In this document: piece after piece, positions 1 to 9,126 of the stretch
Layout: each line of letters begins with the position of its first letter
How positions within the stretch are numbered: the first letter of the stretch is position 1
DNA from: Paraspadella gotoi
Taxonomy: Eukaryota > Chaetognatha
Direction of reading: 5' to 3'
DNA length: 64,000 bases
Assembly: GCA_051294375.1 (NCBI GenBank)
Contig: CM119271.1
Location: 15,630,770 to 15,694,769, forward strand
Position numbers and translations under genes: made by a program
Notes under the pieces: model-generated
The model's input: only the letters and a program-made list of their open reading frames with translations
Databases searched by the model: none
Told to the model about the DNA's origin: nothing

Positions 1-963
1 TTCCTTGAAACTTCGAGGTCAAATCAGGCGCCGCGGCGACTCTCATTAAGCCGTCTAAAAAAAACAATAGGAACAGGAGCGAGAAAACTCTTCCGAAACT
101 GATCCGTCGAGGGAAATGAGATAATCTGTAATGTTTGAAAGTGAGATGTTCTTTATAAGGGGATCCCATGCCGGCGCGGTTGTTGCCGCTGGCGCCAGCC
201 TCGCGACGGAGACGCCACGCGTCGTCGAATTCCTTGCGCATCTTTTCTTCGTCCCAATTTTGGAAGTTGTCGTCGTACGTGGTCGTGTCGCCGTATCTCC
301 TTCCTGAAACTGTAAATATTTCACAAATATTAAATAGGCAATGTAATAAGCTGAAAAAACTTGTTAAAACCATTCGCTCAAATTATACGTATGAAAGTTA
401 ATCTTTAATTGCCAAATTAATTGAATTCGCCTAACAGATAAACAGGCCTTAAACAGGACTTATTGGAATAAATAATGTTAAATATAAAGTTTTAAACGGT
501 ATCAAAACAAACAAATCAACAACGGGCATAAATAAAGACGACCTAAAAACTTACCCGTGGATCGGAAAGGATCGGCGGACAAAGTGAGGTCGTAATCTTT
601 TCGACTCCTTGCATTGGAAAGGACGTTGTAGGCCTCCGACACGGCCTTGAACCGTTCTTCCGCCTTCGGGTCGCCGGGATTCACATCCGGGTGAAACTCT
701 TTCGACCGGATGTAAAAGGCGTTTTTAATTTCGTCGGCCGAGGCGTTCCGCTCGAGTCCCAGAGTTTTGTAGTGATTGTCCACCGAGCCCGTGGTAGAAA
801 ATGCTCGACATCGCCACGCCAGTGTCACTGACGAGGGTTTGTGGGCGTCGGAGATCGAGGGGAAGATGGAAAGATGAAATGAGCGCAGGGTTGCGACGAG
901 ACGAGGGTTACCCTCCACGAGAGACGTTAATCTTTGCAATGACGTCAACGCCGAATGCATCAT
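1..963 (-). CDS. DnaJ-domain membrane protein, DNAJC30-like (3' end outside window)
   Basis: Probable mitochondrial J-domain co-chaperone. Exon 1 is 555-963 with donor TCCACGG|gtaag; exon 2 starts at 303 after a tttcag acceptor (phase 1) and is still open at base 1, so the C-terminus is missing. The J domain spans about residues 63-128, with the diagnostic HPD at 91-93 followed by AEERFKAVSEAYNVLS. The first 60 residues are rich in Arg/Ser/Leu and poor in acids, like a mitochondrial presequence. Exon 2 carries a hydrophobic segment (VFSLLFLLFFLDGLMRVAA), giving J domain then single C-terminal membrane helix, the order I know from DNAJC30. No Gly/Phe or zinc-finger region follows the J domain, so it is not type A or B. 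Two adjacent ATGs at the start make the exact start uncertain. The DNAJC30 assignment is inference; the J domain itself is certain. Confidence 0.8.
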
Positions 964-2256
964 TCCAGTTTTCTAAAGTCCGAAGAAGCGAAAATACGAT
1001 TTCGTCATCTTCCAAACAAAGTTTTTTTAACCAATTTACATGTTATACATTAAGTACGTCCGCTCGATGCCCAGAGAACGTACTTTGCACTTGTTTTGTC
1101 TCCTTGTATAGGGAAAAAAAAGACAAACAATTTTGACTAAAACTAAAACGATTAAAAAATTGCGGGAGGAAAGAGGAATTTGAACTTAAAAAAAAAAAAA
1201 AGAATTGAACTCTTTATGGAGAAAAGAAGTCAAGGTAAAAAAGAAAATACGCAGGATGGAATAAATTAAAACATGGTGGGAGTCGGGTTTCAATGTCGTT
1301 AATGTTTAGTTCGAAAGGCATTTTAAACCTGCAAAAACGGATTGCAAGATGAAAAGCATCACTTTTTATCGTTGATATAAATGATATGTAAACTAGTTGC
1401 ACGACGCGGGGGGAATAAAAGTGAGAATAATTAATAATAACTAAAATGCATCATTCACCCTGTAGCAGCTCGCTACGGCGTGAATGAATTCATTAGCGCT
1501 GATAGCGTCGGAATAAAACAAACTTCTTTCTTGAAGTGAACTTAATCGAAATGATAAAATAAAAATGGGTGTTTCAAAAATGGGGACAGGTTTGCGATGC
1601 AGGTTAATTAATATCAGCTGCCCGGATCAATTCGAATGTAGACTAGTTTTAAATCGACTTCAATTGGAAGACATCAGACTCAAAAACCTAATATTTTCTT
1701 TCCTTTTAAAGTTGGTAAACAACTACGTAAACATTGCATAAATTATGGACGATATAGATTATAGATTGTAGAATATCACTGTCGCTCTAAATCTAATATA
1801 TAATAGCGCACGCACTTTACTAATCTCTTTCTAGCTCATAAAACGAGCGAGTGGAATAACTTAATGGTATAAAACAATGATTGTAAATATAAAACAAAAA
1901 AAATCTCAAATCGGCGTCGTAGTAGATAGGATGTAGCGAGAGAAAAGTGAGAGAGGAAATGATGACGATGTGACACGCGACAAATTTGTAATGAATTATT
2001 ACTAAAATTTAAGAAAAATAATGATGTTCTAATCATTTTTTGCAAAACATTTTGAGGCTGAAACAGAGGAAAACGTGATGGACGTGAAATGAAGTGAAGT
2101 AAATGAGAATGAAAAATACAGTTTAAATTTAAAGTTGTAAAAAATGTTGAAGATTTAAGATTAAAGAGAAGCAGAATGTCAAGATTAAAAAAAAATAGCG
2201 AAGTCACTGCGTTAGGAATAAAAAACTAAAAAAAAAAAAAAAAGAATGACTAAAGA
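964..2256. other. Intergenic, AT-rich, no gene seen
   Basis: 1.3 kb between the stop codon of the rhotekin-like gene and the start of the DnaJ gene, both on the minus strand. It would hold the 3' UTR of one and the promoter and 5' UTR of the other. Only low-complexity A/T sequence was seen, plus a short GTAGC-AGCTC-GCTAC hairpin near 1462-1478. The small open frames inside have no family character. Confidence 0.6.
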
Positions 2257-4136
2257 CTAAAGAGGTAGTTTCTTGGTTTTAGGCTTGAGCGTCATGCTGG
2301 GAAAGAAAGCGTTGAGACGACGCGACGGCGACGAGGGATTCGAGAAGTCGCCTCCGCCTCCGTCTCCATCGCCTCCTCCGGTGTACTTCAGGAACAACCG
2401 ATCTAACTCGTCGTCGTCCAGCGCCGGAAACGCCGTCAATCCCGGCGCCGTCGCTTTCGGCGTCGTCGGCGTCGATTTGGACGAAGAGCAAGAGGACGAC
2501 GACGACGGAGCGTTGCGGCATCGACGAGAGAATCGAGGCGAAGGCGCCGCCGACGACGCCGACGAAGACGGAGACGAAATGGCGACGCTTTCGTAGAGAC
2601 TAGGCGGTTTAGTTCCGCGGGAGAGCGTGCCAAACGGGCTGGCTCCAGCGGAGAGGTCAAAGGACCCGTTGGGGTCGGGGCTGGATGACCCGTCGGGGGC
2701 GCGAAAAGGAGAAGAGTCGCAAGCCCGACCCCAAGAGGCTTGATCGAGGAGGTGTTGTTGAAAGGCGGCCCACCAGACGCGATGGGATTCTGGAGAAGGG
2801 GCGGCGAAGATGGATTCGATGGCAGAAGCTGGAAGATAGGAAGCACCGCTCAAGGGGTCCACGACACGCTCGTCTTCCTCGGCGCCGTCGGCTTCGCGCC
2901 GCACAACGATCGCCTGCTCGTGCGGCGCCCGTTGCGATGCCGACGCCAGCTCGACTCGCCCGCGACAATTGACGGGGACCAAGATGTCGGGCGGTCGGCC
3001 GCTCTCCGCCGCCGATCGAGTCATCCAGCAGGAAAGGTGACGGTCGACGAGGCGGCACCAGAAGGGCGTCCACGTGGTCGTCGTCGTCTCTTCTCCGCGC
3101 AGCAACAAATCTCCCTCCCCGGCCGGTTTGACCTGATAGTAGTAGTTATTGAATGTTATTGTTATTGCTAATTAAATGAGGATTAATTCACTTAACAAAG
3201 GTCAACCTGAACGAGATGTACTTAAAACAAGGTTCAATCAAGTCTAAAAAAATTGTACTTAAGGTATTCCAATTTTAATCTACAATCAACTTACTAATTA
3301 ATTATCATTAAATTAAAATCAAAACTTTACCTTCAACGAGGGTCGGACCGTCAACCGACAGGCCACGTGACCAAAGAGTGGAAGGGAGTCGCGCGACGCC
3401 GCCGAATCGAGGACGTCGAGACGATGGGCGCGGACGTCGTCGTCGGCGTCGTCCAGACGAAGAGTCGTTCGAGCGATGAGAGAGAAAGATGGGGAAGAGG
3501 AAGAGGAGGAGGACGACGACGACAACCCGTCCTCTTCCTCATCTCGCATTCGAGACGCCAGACGTCGACCGACCGACCGACCAACGGAGGAAGTCACGTG
3601 GGTGAGTTTGCGACGAATGAGCGACGGAGTCATCGTCACCGAAACCTTGGGTAAGTTAGTTTTATTGACGAACGTAGTTTTGAGGTACTTCAGTGAAGAG
3701 AGCATTCGTATTTAGTAATATGAAGAAATAATACTGAATAATGGTTAGGAACTGTTAAACTTTTCTGACTCATCATTTCTCTCTTTTATAATAATTCGGA
3801 TGTTCATGAAATACAACGCAAAGATCGGGAGTAAAATGAGTAAAATCCATATTCTATGGCAACAGCCGGGTTGCCTGTGATGCCCGTTGGGATGGGGCTC
3901 TCACTGTAGGCTTTGGAGCTTCCGACCCTCAGTGACGCCTCCAGTCACTGGCGCGGTTACCCTAGGACGGTCTCGCTTTGCCAACGGAGAGGGAAGTCGT
4001 TAGGACTGTGGATGGAACACTACGCCTGGGATGGTGTGTTCCCCCTATGAGCCAATGGTATTGGCTGAACAATCGTGGACGTGAGGTGGTGTGAATATAC
4101 CACCACAATTCCATTAATTTTCTCCAACCTCCCTTT

Positions 4137-4219
<83 letters not shown>

Positions 4220-5193
4220 CTCTCTCACCTCGTCCAAATTCTGGGCGTAAATCTCAACGAGGACTTCGAAATCGGGCGAGACTCTCTTGAAGACGAATGG
4301 TTCGTCGAAGACGACGTCGGTGGAGGCGCCGTCGACGCAGGGCGCCAACGGAGAGTCGCGGACTTGAGCGCCGACGCGCGCCAAGCAAAAGACGGCGAAG
4401 CGGCGCGTCAAGCCGCGCCGCTTGAAATGCTCACGTTCGCCCCACATGAGGGGAACCCGGACGTCGGAGAGAGACGCCACCGCGCGGCAGGGGACGAGGG
4501 AATGGAGGGAGTCTGAGGAAGAAGAGGAGGGGGAGGAAGGGGCGTCGGTGCTGCCGAACAACGCCCGAAGAGTCGCGCCGGATTCGCGGCGTTGAAGTTC
4601 CTATCATAATTCAATTATTACATTAATAAGTTGAATACTGAATATTCATTATTAAACGATGAATGTAGATATTAGAGAATAAATATTGTACAGAGATATT
4701 ATAGCAGGGAGGTATATATCTACATGAGAAATTGTTACCCTGATTATTCATAACATGAACATCGGTTTAAAAAAGTTCAGAGGAGAATTAACTCAGTGAG
4801 ATTATTAAATAATATTAGATATAATATATATAATATTAGTTAATATCGTCCCTCCGCCAAAACCTTCTTCAACGCGTTCATCCTAAACTCCGACACTAAG
4901 AGACTCTTGGCGCCCTCCATCCGCTGCGTCGGCAGCTGGGCCACGTGCAGCAGCTTGGAGGTCCCATCTTGCATCCGAATCTCCCTGTGGATGCTGCTGC
5001 GAAGGCGCGTTGCGGCGTCGTCGTCGTCCGCGTCGTCTTCCACGAACTCATTGTCTCCGCAGCCGCCGCCGCTGACTTCGAGCGGAAGGAAGGAGCGGAG
5101 CAGCGGGGAACCGGCGGAGCGGGAGCGTTGGTGCAGTCGACGGGGGAGCGATTGGAAAGATTGGGGGAGCGGGAGACGGCAGGACTGCTCCAT
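2257..5193 (-). CDS. RTKN: Rhotekin-like Rho effector (HR1 + anillin-type homology + PH)
   Basis: Rhotekin binds active Rho GTPases through an N-terminal HR1 coil and acts as a cytoskeletal scaffold. Proposed exons: 5193-4864, 4600-4229, 3645-3331, 3132-2257, about 630 residues (human rhotekin about 560). Exon 1 carries the HR1 signature (REIRMQDGTSKLL, then EGAKSLLVSEFRMNALKK). Exon 2 begins ELQRRESG and gives the anillin-type region (DVRVPLMWGEREHFKRRG, later SPDFEVLVEIYAQNLDE). Exon 3 has the ARTTLRLDD strand and a Ser run. Exon 4 holds the PH domain (WTPFWCRLVDRHLSCW to VWWAAFQQHLLDQ), then a long Ser/Pro tail ending KKLPL. Each block has a counterpart in order in rhotekin. The start at 5193 is chosen because HR1 should lie near the N-terminus; the frame is open further up to about 5283. 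The first intron after the anillin-type exon opens with a GA microsatellite. Confidence 0.87.
3850..4085 (+). repeat. Dispersed repeat, copy 1 (rhotekin intron)
   Basis: This intronic stretch resembles 30535-30790 in a BLTP2 intron. Shared blocks are TATGGCAAC, TGTGATGCCCG, GGCTTTGGA, a CAGTGAC...GTCACTG stem, and CCAATGG. Similarity is moderate, so it is an old, diverged repeat. No coding capacity or terminal repeats were seen. Confidence 0.5.
4145..4227 (+). repeat. (CT)n microsatellite abutting a splice donor
   Basis: About 80 bp of nearly pure CT, read as GA on the gene strand. It begins at the rhotekin donor, GACGAG|gtgagagagag, so the repeat is continuous with the 5' splice site. Confidence 0.95.
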
Positions 5194-5283
5194 CGCTGGA
5201 GCCGGAGGCCAAGGTGGGTCGGAGTGTTGGAGTAAAAGTCGCCAAGACGAACATCGAATCTTTACTATGAATTTAAGGTTCAA

Positions 5284-5765
5284 TGATTCTTATTGTTAAT
5301 TACTTTGTAGTAATAATTTGAATAGTTTTGATTATAAAATAAAGTGCAGTAAGCTGAATCGGTGAATGGATGGCAAGAATGTTTTGTTTTTTTTTTTATC
5401 GAGACGCGATGAAGAAAATGGTAAATTGCTAATGGCGGAGTGGGAGATCATTGTTTCTCTTTTTTCGCTTGAAAAGTTTCACTGTTTCCGTCTTGAATTA
5501 AAAATGAAAGAGCAGTCGATACAAGAAATCAAACAAAAGTCGCCCACGAATCCCAAATTGTATTTTGTTATAATAGTTTAAGAGCAACGAGGGGAATAAA
5601 ATTCGTGATTTAGGCCCTAAATTAGGGAATTAGGGAAATACTAATTCAATAATAAATAATACGAGTGACGCGACAACCTCGACAACAACGATCATAATCG
5701 AAATCACTAAATGAAATGAATATGGATATTTCTCAGAAATGCTTTCCTCCGTCGTCCTTCCGTTT
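5284..5765. other. Intergenic, nothing recognised
   Basis: AT-rich spacer between the 3' end of the Nudix gene and the 5' end of the rhotekin gene. The 71-codon plus-strand frame at 5366-5581 has no family character. Confidence 0.5.
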
Positions 5766-6407
5766 TCACTCGGCCTCCGCCTTCACTTCCGCTTCGATCT
5801 TGACTTCCGCCATCGACGTCATCGACTCCAAAAAGGCGAGAAACTCTGGGGTGGAGGCGACGTACTTGAAGAGCGAAGAGAGGTGCTCCGCCTCCTCGAG
5901 GGGAAACCAGGCGAAGGCTTCGTGGATTTCCTTTTGTCTCACGAGTTGGAGGAAGTGGGCGGGAGGGTTGGACGCGCGCATTCGGGGCCGGCGCTTCCAG
6001 AGCGGGCGGGGTTTGCGGGAAATGTCGAAGAGGTCCTGAAATGTCATCAACGTTCATTAAATAAATGATTTTTGTACGTTTCTCCTACTATTTCTTCAAA
6101 CCTGAATGGGCTTTCCCGCGGCGCGGGCGACGTCGGGTTCGATCTGACGAAAGAAATAAAGAGTCGCGTCGCCTTTGTGCGGATTGAGGTTGTCGCCGTC
6201 CGTGCGAAGGACCGTCACCTGAAAAAAAAGACCAAAACGGATTGGACGAGTCACGGGAAGGATAAAGGCAGAGGACAACAACGCCGTCGCCTTCACCGTG
6301 CTCGATGCCTCCACGTCCTTGAGGCGAAGAGTGATGTCACACTCCTCCTTGAGTTCGCGACGAGCGCATTCCGCCGCCGATTCCAGGTGGATGCCCGTCG
6401 ACAACAC
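5766..6407 (-). CDS. Nudix-type hydrolase, 5' part not found
   Basis: Nudix enzymes hydrolyse nucleoside diphosphates linked to another moiety. Three exons join in frame: 6407-6297, 6218-6102 and 6035-5766 (stop), about 165 residues. Exon 1 carries the core of a Nudix box, ECARRELKEECDI, matching the REUxEE catalytic helix. Upstream it reads TGIHLESAAE, about three residues shorter than the usual GGxxExGE loop, so the first glutamate and glycine of the motif are not in place. The remainder, with DATLYFFRQIEPDV and EAFAWFPLEEAEHLS, is Nudix-like in size. No ATG precedes the motif: the frame opens at a possible acceptor (gaaaag|GTG), and the strand that would normally carry the first beta strands is not visible before the ABHD17 gene starts on the other strand. 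It may be missing a small first exon, be a divergent family member, or be decaying. Confidence 0.6.
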
Positions 6408-6640
6408 CTTTTCAATTGTGATAAAATAAAATTGTTATATTTAAATAACTTAATCGCCCTGGGCTCTCAATATACAATAATAATCTAAATCGAGGCTTAT
6501 TAAAATTCTATGATTTGATCGCCTCATCAATTTTTATTTCTAAAGAATTCGACTACGCACGAAGTTTAGTCTTACAGTATTTTTTAAAATTATCCAATTA
6601 TTATTATGACAACCGCGATTGAAAACAAAAACTAGTTTAA
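6408..6640. other. Spacer between two head-to-head genes
   Basis: About 230 bp of AT-rich sequence between the first visible Nudix exon (minus) and the proposed ABHD17 start (plus). It would have to hold both promoters, and possibly a missing first Nudix exon, but no open frame here gives a Nudix N-terminus. Confidence 0.4.
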
Positions 6641-8725
6641 CAGAAATGGGCGATAGGAAAAACTCCAAAGGTCTCTCCAAAAGTGAATATTACGCAATGT
6701 TGATTAAATGATATTTAACTGGTGACGCCAACAACAACGAAACTGGGACACGCCCCTTCTTGACAGAGTACGGTCAGGATCGAGCGACGAACGACGCGGA
6801 AACCAACGCCAATTTGTCCAAACGATTAAGCGAAGAAGCCGATGGAGTGGACAAGGGGAAGCTCTTGGTGAGTTACACCGATATATCGCAATGGAACCAT
6901 TAACTGAAGCTTATAACTGTCATGTCTCTACTGAACAGAACTGCCTCTATTGGTTTCGGGTTCTCTGCTGTCCGCCCTGCGTTTGCTTCTCCCCTTCGGT
7001 CATGACCACGCGGTTGGCCTTCTTTCCTCCAAAGCCGAGTTATAAGATGGTGCCGCTCGCTCATTTGTCTAAAGACAGGCGAGAAGATGACATCAGTACT
7101 TTTACAGGCACCTTTGACATCTCATTCTTTTCATTCTAAATCTAGTGAATTTAAAAAAAAGAAAAGAAAGCGTCAGAGTCGCTTCGATCTCAACTACGCG
7201 TTGCAACTGAAACAATCGTCCAAGTGGCCCTTTGGTCCAGCGGAACTGGATAAGATCGAAGCAGTATTTGTGGAGACCAAACGAAAACAAGTAACGTTTG
7301 AGTAACGTTTGATTCAATCTAATTCAAAGAATCAGGTGGTAAGAGAAAAACTCGTCCCCCTATCAGTCGATCGCCTGTCTCCATTTCAAATGCGTGGATG
7401 AGCCCAAATACACGATCCTCTTCTCGCACACGAACGCCATGGATCTCGGGATGTCGGCTGCGCTGCTGCTGCAGCTAGGAGTTTTTCTCAACTGCAACGT
7501 GTGCAGCTACGACTACTCGGGTTATGGAGAGAGCAGCGGAAGACCGTCGGAGAAGAACATCCGCGCCGACATCGAGGCCGTCTTTCAAAGTTTGATATTT
7601 ATTCATTTATTTATGTTTGGATAAAGATTTAATGATAGTTTTTAAAATTTAATTCGAGATTCATTCTTATTCATCTTAATTTTGGTCTTTTGAATAGTTT
7701 AGTCATTCGTCAGTTGCCTCTTTCAATCAATACCCCCCCTTTAACAGTGCTTAGTGTGAGATACGGCGTACAACCAGGCAAAATCATTTTGTACGGCCAA
7801 AGCGTGGGAACGGCGCCGACTTGCTATCTGGCAGCAAGAAAGAAGGTCGCCGGGGTCATAATCGAATCCGGGTTTATGTCTGGAATGCGGGTAAACGAAT
7901 AAAGGATCGGTCTCTTTCCTCAACATCTCGCAACGACAACCAGTTTTATAGCTTCAATTCCTTATTGATCGACCCAGGTATTCTGTCCCAACAAGCGAGC
8001 GTGCGGTTGCTGCAGACCCGGACGTTGCGGAGATCATTGCTGCGACTCTCTGGTCAACATTGGCGAATGCCCAGATATTGGTAAAAATATAATAGGAAAC
8101 GCGAAAAAGAGACCAAAACAATTTAAGTGTGATCTCTCATTCTCAATCAGAATCGGTCGTCCTCGTCATTCATGGCGAAGCGGACGAAGTAGTTCACGTA
8201 AAACACGGATTCTACATTCAAAGCGAATGTCCCAACACAGGTTCTGTAAATGATCACTAAATTACCAAGGGTCAGACAAAATAGATTCGCCGAAATAGTT
8301 CCGACTACGCGACCTTGATGCGCCTCAATATCTCCTCCTTTTCAGTGGAGCCCCTCTTCCTCGAGATGGGTCGACACAACGACATCCACAGCTTCGTCGC
8401 CTACTGGTATCGACTTAAAAAGTTCGTCGACGTCGAGTTGCCCAAAAGAAACGTGAGGATTTTTGACTTTTTTATTTCGGTTCAGCAAAATTTTTGTCAA
8501 AATTATATTTTATTTTTGGTATAGATTACAGAATCGTTGCCGCCGCCGAAAAATTTTCTTCAAAACAATTCAAATGTAAGAGAATATAATTTTAATATAT
8601 GTGTGAGAGTCTTGATTGAAAGCTTGCAGGGACCTGCTATGTCATTATCTTGTAAGAGTGATGGAGGCCTTAAACCACCAAAGCCTGTCCAAAGTCAGGG
8701 GCAAGATAGCTTATTTATTAAATGA
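6641..8725 (+). CDS. ABHD17: ABHD17-like alpha/beta hydrolase (protein depalmitoylase)
   Basis: ABHD17 proteins are palmitoylated membrane-bound serine hydrolases that remove palmitate from proteins such as Ras and PSD-95. Exons read: 6641-6665 (tentative start), 6767-6867, from 6939, about 7108-7291, 7367-7589, 7748-7890, 7978-8080, 8151-8240, 8346-8452, and from 8525. The N-terminal cysteine cluster is [11 protein letters not shown], followed by [12 protein letters not shown]. The fold follows: [31 protein letters not shown], nucleophile in GQSVGT, acid in HGEADEV, His in GRHNDIHS. Differences: about 40 charged residues precede the Cys cluster; a basic KKKKRKRQ stretch is inserted; and exon 7 encodes a cysteine-rich segment ([16 protein letters not shown]) where vertebrate proteins have a plain loop. 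The frame of the last exon runs into a dispersed repeat that supplies the stop. The small intron near 7050-7107 and the first exon are the least certain parts. It is the only plus-strand gene. Confidence 0.85.
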
Positions 8726-8760
8726 ATGGATAATTTTTATATTGGTTGTACCAATTATAT
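8603..8760 (+). repeat. Dispersed repeat family A, copy 1
   Basis: About 155 bp nearly identical to 63254-63411: both run from GTGAGAG...TCTTGATT through GATGGAGGCCTTAAACCACC and AAGCCTGTCCAAAGTCAGGG to TTGGTTGTACCAATT. A third, diverged copy lies in reverse orientation at about 19510-19640. It starts within the last exon or 3' end of the ABHD17 gene. No coding capacity of its own; a SINE-like or non-autonomous element is likely. Confidence 0.9.
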
Positions 8761-9126
8761 AATATATATTATACACAATTAAGTGTCATACTCATTTGTG
8801 TATCGCAAATATTCAGTTTTGGTTTACGTCACAGGTTTTACAATCGACGGAAATAAAGTCCAGTCCCGCAACGGATATCGAAGCATGAGATTTAATTAAT
8901 GTCATAAAAAAATATATTCTTAAAAGATGAATTATTATTCTTTACTCGAAACTGCGGTTTCGTTTTCGCCAGGGAAATTGGCTTCGCCATAAACACTGTT
9001 TATTAAGCAGTTGCGTCGAACAAAATTATAATGTTAAGCAAAGAGAAGCCAGAAAATTCAGGGGTTCAGACATGCGTATAGTTTTTTACAGCTGGGTAGC
9101 GAGGGCTAGCGAGGCTGTATGAAATT
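8761..9126. other. Convergent 3' spacer
   Basis: AT-rich sequence between the 3' ends of the plus-strand ABHD17 gene and the minus-strand dsRBD gene. Nothing else recognised. Confidence 0.5.

Noticed and set aside
2436-2972. Arg-rich open frames on both strands over the rhotekin last exon
   Set aside because: They are shadows of the GC-rich, Ser/Pro-coding exon in other frames and show no family character.
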